11,906 nt of DNA from DASQDT01 sp036380435 (lineage in GTDB: Bacteria > Acidobacteriota > Blastocatellia > Pyrinomonadales > Pyrinomonadaceae), in contig DASVES010000421.1 in assembly GCA_036380435.1 (NCBI GenBank), positions 1-11,906 on the forward strand. Direction: 5' to 3'. Of this stretch, positions 1 to 7,127 are shown in pieces. The position numbers were made by a program, and so were the translations under genes. The stretch's first letter is position 1. The number at the start of each line of letters is the position of its first letter. The notes beneath the pieces are model-generated. The model saw only the letters and a program-made list of their open reading frames with translations, was not told the DNA's origin and did not search any database.

Positions 1-975
1 CAGGAGGTCAGGTGGTGTCCGGGCTGCGGCGACTACGCCATCCTCAACAACATCCAGAAGGTGATGCCCGAACTCGGCATCCCCCGCGAGAAGATCGTCT
101 TCGTCAGCGGCATCGGCTGCTCCTCGCGCTTCCCCTACTACATGAACACCTACGGCTTCCACTCCATCCACGGCCGCGCGCCGGCGGTGGCCACCGGCAT
201 CAAGGCCTCGAACCCGGACTTGAGCGTCTGGGTCATCACCGGCGACGGCGACGGACTCTCAATCGGCGGCAACCACTTCATGCACGCCATCCGCCGCAAC
301 CTCGATATCAACATCATCCTCTTCAACAACCGCATCTACGGACTCACCAAGGGCCAGTACTCGCCCACCTCGGAGTTCGGCAAGAAGACGAAATCCACCC
401 CGATGGGCGTCATCGACTACCCCGTCAACCCCCTGTCGCTCGCCATCGCATCTGAAGCGACCTTCGTCGCCCGCGCCATCGACATCGACGTGAAGCACCT
501 CGGCGCGATGGTGCAGGAGGCGGCCCGCCACAAGGGCGTCAGCTTCGTCGAGGTCTTCCAGAACTGCAACATCTTCAACGACGGCGCGTTCGACTCCTTC
601 GCCCCGAGCAACGTGCGCTCGGAGAACGTGCTCTATCTTGAGCACGGCAAGCCGCTGGTCTACGGCAAGGCGCGAGACAAGGGCATCCGCATGTCGGGCA
701 CGCTCCCGGAAGTGATCCAACTGGGTAGTGAGACCGGACTCACCGAAGACGACTGTCTCGTCCACGACGCGCACGTCGAAGACCCCTCGGTCGCCTTCAT
801 GCTCGCGCGCATGGAGCAGCCCAACTACCCGCAGCCGGTCGGCATCTTCCGCGACGTGCAGCGCGAGTCCTACGAATCGCTGATGGCCGGTCAGATCGAG
901 GCCGCCGTCGCCAAGCAGGGCCGCGGCAGTCTCAATAAGCTCATCAACAGCGGCGACATGTGGGTCGTCGAATAA
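1..975 (+). CDS. korB: 2-oxoacid:ferredoxin oxidoreductase beta subunit (5' end outside window)
   Basis: Beta subunit of a 2-oxoacid (probably 2-oxoglutarate):ferredoxin oxidoreductase, which oxidatively decarboxylates a 2-oxoacid to acyl-CoA and reduces ferredoxin in the cytoplasm. The frame is open from base 1; the first visible residues QEVRWCPGCGDYAIL are the conserved N-terminal motif, so only some 15-25 residues are missing and the internal GTG/ATG at 61/64 is not the start. Visible length is 324 residues. Cys6 and Cys9 (WCPGC), Cys40 (GIGCS) and Cys189 (QNCNIF) are the likely [4Fe-4S] ligands. The thiamine diphosphate motif runs from GDGD (residue 81) to NN (109-110). The CNIFNDGAF stretch favours a KorB-type enzyme over pyruvate oxidoreductase. 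The alpha subunit should lie just upstream, outside the window. The TAA stop lies inside the first heptad repeat array (972-1058). Confidence 0.93.
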   Translation, partial: QEVRWCPGCGDYAILNNIQKVMPELGIPREKIVFVSGIGCSSRFPYYMNTYGFHSIHGRAPAVATGIKASNPDLSVWVITGDGDGLSIGGNHFMHAIRRNLDINIILFNNRIYGLTKGQYSPTSEFGKKTKSTPMGVIDYPVNPLSLAIASEATFVARAIDIDVKHLGAMVQEAARHKGVSFVEVFQNCNIFNDGAFDSFAPSNVRSENVLYLEHGKPLVYGKARDKGIRMSGTLPEVIQLGSETGLTEDDCLVHDAHVEDPSVAFMLARMEQPNYPQPVGIFRDVQRESYESLMAGQIEAAVAKQGRGSLNKLINSGDMWVVE

Positions 976-1058
976 GGCGAAAGTAAAAAGGCAAAAGGCA
1001 AAAGTGGAAAGGCATCACGCCTCTTCACTTTTGCCTTTTGCCTTTTTACTTTCGCCTT
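972..1058. repeat. Heptad inverted-repeat array 1 (unit AAAAGGC)
   Basis: The left arm is built of 7-nt units from 972 (ataaggc, gaaagta, aaaaggc, aaaaggc, aaaagtg, gaaaggc). Positions 974-1006 are perfectly complementary to 1026-1058: a 33-bp stem without mismatch. The 19-nt loop carries a small inner stem AGGC/GCCT (1010-1013 with 1019-1022). It fills the gap between convergent korB and the small gene at 1064-1384, overlaps the korB stop codon and ends 5 nt before the other stop. It probably acts as a bidirectional terminator or 3'-end stabiliser (inference). The T-rich right arm could help termination of plus-strand transcripts. Confidence 0.9.
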
Positions 1059-1063
1059 GACGC

Positions 1064-1384
1064 TCAGCCGGGGCGTTTTTTAGACGCGCGGGATTGTCTC
1101 TGCTTGAAGGCGCGCTCGCCGCCGGACTCGCCAAGGCGGGTGCCGGTGGGGATGGCGGCCGGGACGGAGGGGCTGTTGTCGCGCGGGGCCTCGCCGTCGC
1201 TGCCGACCGATTGCGAGGACTCGTCGGCGTAGAACTTGCTCTCGGTCTTGCGGCGACCGCGCAGGGCCGGCGTTGCGCGCTTGGCCTCGTCCACCTTCGA
1301 CGGCTGGCTGCGCTCATCGCCCATCTGCTGCCCGCGTCGCACCTCGGCGATGCCCGCCTTGCTCTGTGTCTTCCTGCTCACCAT
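1064..1384 (-). CDS. Small basic, probably disordered hypothetical protein (106 aa)
   Basis: I do not recognise a family. The 106-residue product starts MVSRKTQSKAG and ends RASKKRPG. It is rich in Arg, Lys, Ser, Gly, Glu and Pro, with almost no hydrophobic stretch, no signal peptide and no cysteine, so it is probably intrinsically disordered and strongly basic. Codons show the strong G/C third-position bias of the neighbouring genes, which supports real coding on this strand rather than the overlapping plus-strand frame. The ATG at 1384 is chosen because an AAAGG sequence lies 8 nt upstream; a GTG 9 nt earlier in frame (1393) has its ribosome site too close. It lies downstream of lon in the same direction, separated by heptad array 2. 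A nucleic-acid-binding or ribosome-associated role would fit its composition, but this is a guess. Confidence 0.65.
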   Translation of the reverse strand: MVSRKTQSKAGIAEVRRGQQMGDERSQPSKVDEAKRATPALRGRRKTESKFYADESSQSVGSDGEAPRDNSPSVPAAIPTGTRLGESGGERAFKQRQSRASKKRPG

Positions 1385-1405
1385 TTTCCGCACCTTTCAA
1401 AAGCC

Positions 1406-1526
1406 GTAAATGGTAAATGGTAAATCGTGATTAACGCTCCCGCCGCTTGAGATAAACGCCGGAAGCTGAACGATGCTCAACCTCGATTTACGATTTACGA
1501 TTCACGATTTACGATTCACGGTTCAC
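1406..1526. repeat. Heptad array 2 (unit GTAAATC / CGATTTA)
   Basis: The left arm 1406-1433 has four 7-nt units (gtaaatg, gtaaatg, gtaaatc, gtgatta). The right arm 1484-1525 has six (cgattta, cgattta, cgattca, cgattta, cgattca, cggttca). The arms are inverted relative to each other but only partly complementary, so this is the most diverged array in the window. The 50-nt centre has only a weak TTGAG/CTCAA pair (1447-1451 with 1476-1480). The right arm ends 1 nt before the lon stop codon; the left arm ends upstream of the ribosome site of the 1064-1384 gene. Confidence 0.8.
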
Positions 1527-1527
1527 T

Positions 1528-4128
1528 TCATCTTTCGCGAACACGCACGGCCTCGGGGGCGGGCTGCTTCGAGGCCCGGTCGCCTTCATCGGTCGCGGGC
1601 GCCGCCGGCGGTGGCGGAGTGGCGACGAGTTTCTCTAACGTCGCTTCCACGGCCTCGGCCGTCGTCTTGACGAAGACCAGCTCCAGCTCCTTGCGCACGT
1701 CCTCAGGGATGTCCTCGGTGTCGGCCTCGTTGCGCTCGGGCATGACGACTCTCCGCAACCCCGCGCGGTGCGCGGCCAGGATTTTCTCCTTGATGCCGCC
1801 GACGGGGAAGACCAGACCCGAGAGTGTGATCTCGCCGGTCATCGCCGTGTCGGGGCGCACACGCCGACCCGTAGTGAGCGAGGCCATGGCCGACGTGATG
1901 GCGACGCCGGCCGAGGGGCCGTCCTTCGGGATGGCCCCGGCGGGCACGTGCAGGTGGAAGCCGTAGGACTTGAACATCTGCGGGTCGATGCCGAACTCGG
2001 CGGCGTGCGACCACAGGTAAGAGCGCGCCGCGCGCGCCGACTCCTGCATCACCTCGCCGAGCTGACCCGTCAGTGTCAGGCCGGAGCTTCCGGGCAACAG
2101 CGTCGCCTCGATGAAGAGGAGCTGTCCGCCCATCTCCGTCCAGGCCATCCCCGTCGCAACGCCGACGGGAACCTCCTTGCGCGCCTCCTCGGGGTAGAAG
2201 CGCGGCGGGCCAAGCAACTCCTTGAGGTCGGCGGCGTCAACGATGACTCGCTCCGCGTCGCCCTGCGCGACCTTCAGGGCCACCTTGCGCGCGACCGAGC
2301 CGACGGTGCGCTCCAGTTGCCGCACCCCGGCCTCGCGCGTGTAGCGCGCGGCCATCAGGTTGACGGCGTCGTCCGTGATCTCGATCTGTTCGGGCGCGAG
2401 GCCGTTCTCTTTTGTCTGTCGCGGGATGAGATAGCGGCGCGCGATGTGGAGCTTCTCCTGATCGCTGTAGCCGGCGAGGTAGATGATCTCCATGCGGTCG
2501 CGCAGGGGCATGGGGATGGGGCCGAGCGAGTTGGCCGTGGCGATGAAGAAGACGCGCGAGAGGTCGAACGGCAAATCGATGTAGTGGTCGCGGAACGTGT
2601 GGTTCTGCTGCGGGTCGAGAATTTCCAGAAGTGCCGAGGCCGGGTCGCCGCGAAAGTCCGCGCCGAGCTTGTCGATCTCGTCGAGCATCATCAAGGGGTT
2701 ATTGACCGCGGCGCGGCGCAAAGATTGGATGATGCGGCCGGGCATGGCGCCGATGTAGGTGCGCCGGTGGCCGCGCAGCTCCGCCTCGTCGCGCACGCCG
2801 CCCAGAGAGAGGCGCTCGAACTGCCGGCCCAACGCGCGGGCGATGGACATCCCCAGAGAAGTCTTGCCGACGCCGGGCGGGCCGACGAAGCACAGGATGG
2901 GACTCTTGGAGTCGGGCCGGAGCTTGACGACGGCGAGGAATTCGAGGATGCGCTCCTTCACGTCTTCGAGACCGTAATGGTCTTCGTCGAGAATGCGGCG
3001 CGCTTCATTGAGGTCGAGTTTATCTTCCGAGGATTTTTTCCACGGCAGCTCAAGGATGTATTCGAGGTAGGAGCGGATGACGTGGTAGTCGGGCGCGGCC
3101 TGTGGCAGGCGCTCCATGCGGCGAAGCTCGCGCTCGGCCTCCTTACGCACGTCTTCGGGGAGGTCGGCTTGGTCGAGTCGCTCGCGCATCATCGCGGCCT
3201 CGGCCGCTTCGCCGCCCTCGTCCTCGCCCAGCTCCTTCTGGATGGCTTTCATCTGCTGGCGCAGGAAGTAGTCGCGCTGCGCCTTCTGCATCTCGCCCTG
3301 CGCCTCGTTGGAGATGCGCGAGCGCAGCTCCAGAATCTCGATCTCGCGCGCGAGGCGGCTGTGGGCGATCTGGAGGAGTTCGTCGGCCGTGTCGGCTTCG
3401 AGCATCTGCTGCTCCTGCTCGACGCCGAGGTTGAGGAGCGAGCCGAGGAAGTAGGCGATCTGCACGGGGTCGCTCGTGTTCATCACGGCGGCGCGCACCT
3501 CGGGCGGAATCTCGGGCAGGAGCGCGAGCGCCCGCTGGATGAGCTGCTGGACGTTGCGGAAGAGCGCCTCGACGTGTTCGTCGTCGCGCTTGGTCGGCAC
3601 AGGGAGGACGTGGACGCGCGCGCGCAGGTGCGGGTCGGTCTGCGACCACTGAAGCACCTTCACGCGGTCAACGCCCTGCACGATGATCTGGACGGCCTCC
3701 TCGGCGCGCATCATGCGTTTGATGGTGACGAGTGTGCCCACCGTGTAGAGATCGTCGGGCGGGACGGCTTCGGCTTCGAGCGCGCGGCCGTCGCGCACGG
3801 TGACGCAGACGACGAGCTTTTCCTCCGTGGCGAGGGCCGCCTCGACGGCCGAGACCGAGCGGGGCCTTCCGGCGGCCAGCGGCACGATGGTGCCGGGGAA
3901 GAGCGTCGTGTTCTGCAAGGGGAGCACCGGAATCTCGAAGACGCCCGGCTCGCCTCCGCTCGATTGCCCCTTCGCGGGGGCGCTCTGCTCCGGCTCCGGC
4001 TTCGGCTCCGCGTCGGCCGACGGGGGCGCGCCCCGACCCCGCGCGACCTTCGGCGGGGGCGGCGTATCAGCAGACTTGCCGCTCATCTCCACGGCTCGCT
4101 CAACGTCGTCGAATGTGTCTTCGGGCAT
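1528..4128 (-). CDS. lon: ATP-dependent Lon protease
   Basis: Lon is a cytoplasmic homo-hexameric AAA+ serine protease that unfolds and degrades misfolded and regulatory proteins. The product has 866 residues. Residues 63-260 hold the LON substrate-binding domain (starting FEIPVLPLQNTTLFPGT), then a helical region with QRDYFLRQQMKAIQKELGE (284-302). Walker A GPPGVGKT is at 416-423, Walker B LMMLDEID at 479-486, and sensor Asn533 in TANS. The C-terminal protease has the dyad Ser739 (PKDGPSAG) and Lys780 (GGIK). It is longer than usual (about 780-820) because of a Pro/Ala/Glu-rich N-terminal tail (about residues 15-60) and a Pro/Ala-rich C-terminal tail after about 835. The ATG at 4128 has a GGGGAG about 12 nt upstream; an alternative ATG at 4086 lacks a properly spaced site. 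It lies 37 nt downstream of hsp20, a likely operon. Upstream extension of this frame into hsp20 is spurious. Confidence 0.97.
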   Translation of the reverse strand: MPEDTFDDVERAVEMSGKSADTPPPPKVARGRGAPPSADAEPKPEPEQSAPAKGQSSGGEPGVFEIPVLPLQNTTLFPGTIVPLAAGRPRSVSAVEAALATEEKLVVCVTVRDGRALEAEAVPPDDLYTVGTLVTIKRMMRAEEAVQIIVQGVDRVKVLQWSQTDPHLRARVHVLPVPTKRDDEHVEALFRNVQQLIQRALALLPEIPPEVRAAVMNTSDPVQIAYFLGSLLNLGVEQEQQMLEADTADELLQIAHSRLAREIEILELRSRISNEAQGEMQKAQRDYFLRQQMKAIQKELGEDEGGEAAEAAMMRERLDQADLPEDVRKEAERELRRMERLPQAAPDYHVIRSYLEYILELPWKKSSEDKLDLNEARRILDEDHYGLEDVKERILEFLAVVKLRPDSKSPILCFVGPPGVGKTSLGMSIARALGRQFERLSLGGVRDEAELRGHRRTYIGAMPGRIIQSLRRAAVNNPLMMLDEIDKLGADFRGDPASALLEILDPQQNHTFRDHYIDLPFDLSRVFFIATANSLGPIPMPLRDRMEIIYLAGYSDQEKLHIARRYLIPRQTKENGLAPEQIEITDDAVNLMAARYTREAGVRQLERTVGSVARKVALKVAQGDAERVIVDAADLKELLGPPRFYPEEARKEVPVGVATGMAWTEMGGQLLFIEATLLPGSSGLTLTGQLGEVMQESARAARSYLWSHAAEFGIDPQMFKSYGFHLHVPAGAIPKDGPSAGVAITSAMASLTTGRRVRPDTAMTGEITLSGLVFPVGGIKEKILAAHRAGLRRVVMPERNEADTEDIPEDVRKELELVFVKTTAEAVEATLEKLVATPPPPAAPATDEGDRASKQPAPEAVRVRER

Positions 4129-4165
4129 ATCAAAAATTCTCTCCCCGTCCGGCGCGCTACGGGCC

Positions 4166-4540
4166 TCACTCTTCGCAGTGTTCGGAACTTTTAAGGTAGA
4201 GGATGAGCAGGCCGTCGCGGTAGTCGCGCTCGACGGCGGCGCCCTCGATGGGGCAGGGGAAGCGGATCGTCTTCTCGAAGCGGCTGTAGGTGATTTCGAT
4301 CTGCTGGCAGACCATGCCCTCGGTGCAGACCGTGTCGCGCCGGCAGCCGCGGACGCTGAGCTGAGCGCCGCTGATTTCCACTTCCAACTCGTCGGCGCGG
4401 ATGCCGGCCAGCTCCAGCTTGACGATCCACCCGTCGCGCGTCCGGTACACGTCGGCCGGCGGCGCCCACAGCCGCCCCGCCGGCAGCATCCCGTCCGCCT
4501 TCGGCAGCATTCGCAGGTAGCCTTCGATTGAACGAGCCAT
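4166..4540 (-). CDS. Hsp20 / alpha-crystallin small heat-shock protein, Cys-rich
   Basis: ATP-independent holdase chaperone that binds unfolding proteins and passes them to refolding or degradation. At 124 residues it is a little shorter than typical bacterial sHsps (about 140-160). The alpha-crystallin domain covers about 24-118: it starts WAPPADVYRTRDGWIVKLEL, continues with ELEVEISGAQLSVRG, and ends with the conserved DGLLILYL (109-116). The C-terminal tail (KSSEHCEE) lacks the I-x-I/V anchor that bridges dimers in most sHsp oligomers. Five cysteines (66, 72, 78, 96, 122) are unusual. No Shine-Dalgarno sequence is visible: heptad array 3 runs to within about 2 nt of the ATG. It lies 37 nt upstream of lon, and co-transcription fits delivery of damaged protein to Lon. 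Family assignment is firm; the functional coupling is inference. Confidence 0.9.
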   Translation of the reverse strand: MARSIEGYLRMLPKADGMLPAGRLWAPPADVYRTRDGWIVKLELAGIRADELEVEISGAQLSVRGCRRDTVCTEGMVCQQIEITYSRFEKTIRFPCPIEGAAVERDYRDGLLILYLKSSEHCEE

Positions 4541-4542
4541 TT

Positions 4543-4632
4543 GATAAGTGATGAGTGATAAGTGATGAGTGATGAGAAAGAGATAAGAGGCGGCCGCCTT
4601 TTCTTATCACTTATCACTCATCACTCATCACC
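4543..4632. repeat. Heptad inverted-repeat array 3 (unit GTGATRA)
   Basis: Left arm 4548-4575: four 7-nt units (gtgatga, gtgataa, gtgatga, gtgatga), preceded by gataa. Right arm 4604-4631: ttatcac, ttatcac, tcatcac, tcatcac. The arms pair at 25 of 28 positions; every mismatch is the G/A difference at unit position 6. The centre has gaaagagataag on the left, cttttcttatc on the right, and a perfect 12-bp palindrome aggcggccgcct (4588-4599). It lies between the CBS gene stop (5 nt away) and the hsp20 start codon. The same element, with the same flanking core but a different centre, recurs at 7825-7914. Confidence 0.9.
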
Positions 4633-4637
4633 AGCTC

Positions 4638-5612
4638 TTAGCCGAAAACGCGGTTCCAGAACGTGGAGCCGCTGGAGATTTCTTCGAGGGCCTCGGCGAG
4701 TTCGTGGTCGTCCTCGGTTTCGAGGGCCACGTCGGCCATCGAGATGATGCCGCGCAGCGTCCCGTCGCGGTCGAGGATGGGGATGCGGCGCACCTGCTTG
4801 TCGCCCATCTTGCGCACGGCCTCGACGACGCGGTCGTTCGGGTGGGCCGTGTGGATGTCGGTCGTCATGATCTCCTCGGCGCGCACGGTGCGCGGGTCTT
4901 TGCCCTCGGCGAGCGCCCGCACGACGATGTCGCGGTCGGTGATGAGGCCGACGAGCTTGCCGCTGCTGCCCACGACGTTCGCCTCGACGCGGTTGATGTC
5001 GGGCCGGTCGGTCTCGGCAAGGTCAGTGAGGTTGGCCGCGCGGTCGATGACGGGAATGACGCCCGTGTCCTCGTCGCGCATCATGCGGGCCACGCCTTCG
5101 AGCGTGGTCTCGCGGGTGGCCACCGTCACGTCGCGCGTCATGATGTCGCGGCAGCGGACGTGCGAGCGCGAGGGGCCGCCGGGACGGCGCGCGGGACGGC
5201 CGCCGAAAGTGCGTCGGAAAAAGTCGCGTCCCTCGTCGAGGATGGAGCGGCCGCCGCCGCGCTCACCACCGCGCTCGTACTCGCCCGAGTCGTCTTCCTC
5301 GTAGCGCCGGCGGGCGATGGCGCCGCTGCCAGCGGTGCGGCGCACCACCGTGCGCTCTTCATCGTAGTCGCCGCGTCCGTAACGCGGTTCATAGTCGGCG
5401 CGGCCGTAGTCGGAAGGCGGGCGCTCGTAGTAGCGTTCGCGCTCGCGACCGCCGCCGCCGTAGTCTTCCGAGCCGCCGCCACGCTCGTAGCCGCCGCCGC
5501 GCGTGGGCGGGGCCGCCTGCCGGTCGTCGTCGTAAAATTCCTCGCGCCGGCGCTCACTGCGCCCGCGTTCGCTGTTGTAGTAGTCGTCCCTGTCGTCGCG
5601 ATATCTTGACAT
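4638..5612 (-). CDS. CBS-pair protein with long RG/YG/D-rich disordered N-terminal tail
   Basis: 324 residues. The C-terminal half (about 153-302) is a CBS pair (Bateman module): CBS1 starts VRCRDIMTRDVTVATRETTLEGVARMM and CBS2 starts AEEIMTTDIHTAHPNDRVVEAVRKM. Such modules usually bind adenosyl nucleotides and act as energy sensors. A Asp/Asn-containing insert (about 191-218) lies within CBS1 before GKLVGLITDRDIV. Residues 1-150 are low complexity, dominated by Arg, Gly, Asp, Glu and Tyr, with RGGG, ERGGG and YGRGDY-type motifs. There is no signal peptide or membrane segment. The ATG at 5612 is preceded at 5 nt by GGGAGG, so the longer in-frame reading to 5714 is rejected. A good extended -10 (5772-5780) gives a leader of about 150 nt. 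Its specific ligand and target are unknown. Confidence 0.9.
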   Translation of the reverse strand: MSRYRDDRDDYYNSERGRSERRREEFYDDDRQAAPPTRGGGYERGGGSEDYGGGGRERERYYERPPSDYGRADYEPRYGRGDYDEERTVVRRTAGSGAIARRRYEEDDSGEYERGGERGGGRSILDEGRDFFRRTFGGRPARRPGGPSRSHVRCRDIMTRDVTVATRETTLEGVARMMRDEDTGVIPVIDRAANLTDLAETDRPDINRVEANVVGSSGKLVGLITDRDIVVRALAEGKDPRTVRAEEIMTTDIHTAHPNDRVVEAVRKMGDKQVRRIPILDRDGTLRGIISMADVALETEDDHELAEALEEISSGSTFWNRVFG

Positions 5613-5771
5613 CTCGTCCTCCCATGAATGATTTGCCGCAGCCGAGGCCCCGCGGCCGAAGACAAGCAGTAGCCGCGGCCGACCCGTCCGGGGCGGCGCG
5701 TCTTCGAGACACACCGACCCGTGGCCGGGATTCTCTATCGTTTCAGCATCAAGGGGAACTTTAGCGAGGCG

Positions 5772-5780
5772 ATTATACCA
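5772..5780 (-). promoter_or_regulatory. Extended -10 promoter for the CBS-pair gene
   Basis: On the minus strand TGGTATAAT is a perfect extended -10 (TGN plus consensus TATAAT at 5772-5777). A matching -35 is poor; at 17-18 bp spacing it would fall in the left arm of heptad array 4 (about 5795-5801), which extended -10 promoters can tolerate. Predicted transcription start is near 5765, about 150 nt before the start codon at 5612. No competing gene lies between. Confidence 0.6.
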
Positions 5781-5782
5781 GA

Positions 5783-5921
5783 GTGAGCAGCGAGCAGTAA
5801 AAAGACAGTGAGCAGTGAGCAGTGAGCAGTAAGCAGTAGAAAAGAAACGCGGCCGGGTTGACTGAACACCGGCCGCGTTCCGATTGTTTTTACTGCTTAC
5901 TGCTCACTGCTCACTGCTCAC
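5783..5921. repeat. Heptad inverted-repeat array 4 (unit GTGAGCA)
   Basis: Left arm: gtgagca, gcgagca, gtaaaaa (5783-5803), a 4-nt interruption, then 5808-5835 gtgagca three times and gtaagca. The right arm 5894-5921 (tgcttac, then tgctcac three times) is the exact reverse complement of 5808-5835: a perfect 28-bp stem. Inside is a second GC-rich stem of 11 bp, aacgcggccgg (5846-5856) with ccggccgcgtt (5869-5879). It ends 4 nt before the SIMPL gene stop. The outer units overlap the -35 region of the CBS gene promoter. Confidence 0.9.
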
Positions 5922-5925
5922 TTCT

Positions 5926-6948
5926 TCACGGTCGCATTTCGACCTCCGCGACGAGCTGCACCTGTGCGCGGATGTCGAGCGAGCCGACCTCGACGGGCGT
6001 GTCGGCCGACGCCTGCATCTCGGCCATGCGGCCGACCGTGCCGCGTGCTAAAGGGACGGGCGGGCGATAGAGCGGCCCCTCCTGCACCTCGACGATGCGG
6101 ACGACGCGCCCGCCCAGCGCCTCGGCTAAAGTCTGCGCCTTGGCCCGCGCGTCGCGCGTCGCCTCGGCGAGCGCCTGACTGCGCGCGGGGCGGTCGCGGC
6201 GCAGAGTGAAGTTAAGATAATCGACCGTGTTGGCCCCGGCGCGTGAGGCGGCGTCGATGACGGCGCCGACCTTCGTCAAATCCGACATCGTCACGATCAC
6301 GCTGTTACGCACCTGATAGCCGTTGATCTGCGGCGACTCGTTGGGCTTGTAGCTGTACTGCGGCTGGAGGCTGTAGCCGCCCGTCTTGACCTCCGCGCCG
6401 GCGCCGGCCGCCGCCTTGACGGCGCGCACCGTCGCCTCCGTCCGGCTCGCGTTCTCCGCTTGCGCCTCGGACGCGCTCGCGTTCTGCGTGACGACGGCGA
6501 TGGAGACGATGGCCGTGTCGGGCTGCGCCTGCACGGTGGCCTCGCCCGAGACGGTAATGCGCGTCAGCTCGGCGACGGCGGCAGCAGCGCCGCCCGTGAG
6601 CGCGCCGTTGCCGGACGCCGCGGCGGACTCTTCCGCGCGCTTGCCCGTAGGCCGCAGGGTGCGCGCCTCGAACGGCGTGCCCTCCATGTAAATCGTGATG
6701 GCGTTTTTCGTCTCGCCGACGGCTTCGACCTCCGCGTCCTTGCGAAACCAGCTCTCACCCTTGAAGCGGTCGGCGTTGATGAGCAGATACTTCTGCTCGC
6801 CCGCGACGATCACCCAGCCGCCCGACTCCACGGTCGGGCGCAGCTGGCCGCGCACCGTAATCTCTTTCGACGCGGCCGCGGCCTGCGCCGCAAACACGCA
6901 GCAGATGGCGAGCGCCGCCGCCGCGGTAAAAAATTTGTTCTTCAACAT
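5926..6948 (-). CDS. Exported SIMPL (DUF541) domain protein with N-terminal beta-rich domain
   Basis: 340 residues. A signal peptide is evident (MLKNKFF, hydrophobic core 8-20, AQAAAAS cleavage region near 25-27), so the protein is probably periplasmic. Residues 28-100 form a small domain with GGWVIVAGEQKYLLI and AITIYMEGTPFEARTLRP, which looks like a small beta-barrel/OB-type fold (inference). An Ala/Gly-rich linker follows (about 101-128). Residues 129-338 are the SIMPL domain, beginning ITVSGEATVQAQPDTAIVSIAVVTQ and containing NGYQVRNSVIVTM and ARAKAQTLAEALG. SIMPL proteins are periplasmic, often stress-linked and of poorly defined biochemical function. The ATG at 6948 has AGGGG 9 nt upstream. 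The gene is divergent from the Rieske gene, sharing the 179-bp region 6949-7127. Confidence 0.88.
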   Translation of the reverse strand: MLKNKFFTAAAALAICCVFAAQAAAASKEITVRGQLRPTVESGGWVIVAGEQKYLLINADRFKGESWFRKDAEVEAVGETKNAITIYMEGTPFEARTLRPTGKRAEESAAASGNGALTGGAAAAVAELTRITVSGEATVQAQPDTAIVSIAVVTQNASASEAQAENASRTEATVRAVKAAAGAGAEVKTGGYSLQPQYSYKPNESPQINGYQVRNSVIVTMSDLTKVGAVIDAASRAGANTVDYLNFTLRRDRPARSQALAEATRDARAKAQTLAEALGGRVVRIVEVQEGPLYRPPVPLARGTVGRMAEMQASADTPVEVGSLDIRAQVQLVAEVEMRP

Positions 6949-7087
6949 TGCCGTAAACCCCTTTCTTTTTTTCGTCGTGGACGCCCCGAAGGGGAAAGAG
7001 TATTTGAGACGTCGGGGAGGCGTCCTCGCTCGAATGAACGCGCGGGGCGCGCACGCCTTGCGCCGGCGGCCGTCGCGTCGCCCTGGT

Positions 7088-7117
7088 TTGCCGGGTCTTC
7101 CGACAGTTTGTTACGAT
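7088..7117 (+). promoter_or_regulatory. Possible promoter of the Rieske gene (leaderless?)
   Basis: TTGCCG (7088-7093) and TACGAT (7112-7117) resemble -35 and -10 boxes (4/6 matches each) with an 18-bp spacer. The predicted start would be around 7124, only a few nucleotides before the ATG at 7128, in line with the absence of a clear ribosome-binding site. The boxes are weak, so this is tentative. Confidence 0.3.
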
Positions 7118-7127
7118 TTCGCGAGCG

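Noticed and set aside
1094..1423. Plus-strand 109-residue frame over the small basic gene
   Set aside because: The minus-strand frame has the G/C third-position pattern, a ribosome site and a stop just before array 1; the plus frame has none of these.
1768..4194. 808-residue plus-strand frame opposite lon
   Set aside because: It is antisense to a clear Lon protease, has no recognisable domain, and is explained by the third-position GC bias of the opposite strand.
4129..4617. N-terminal extension of Lon starting MISDKKRRPPLISF
   Set aside because: It reads hsp20 out of frame and heptad array 3; Lon homology begins after 4128, where a start and ribosome site exist.
4704..5609. Long Ala/Val-rich plus-strand frame and other frames over the CBS gene
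   Set aside because: They are mirror images of the Arg/Gly/Asp-rich codons of the CBS protein, with no domain or ribosome site.
5613..5714. Upstream extension of the CBS protein (MCLEDAPPRTGRPR)
   Set aside because: The ATG at 5612 has an ideal GGGAGG at 5 nt; the extension falls in the leader downstream of the predicted promoter.
6984..6994. CCCC-GAA-GGGG small hairpin in the SIMPL gene leader
   Set aside because: It is too short to call a regulatory element from one sequence, and no riboswitch or known RNA motif was recognised around it.
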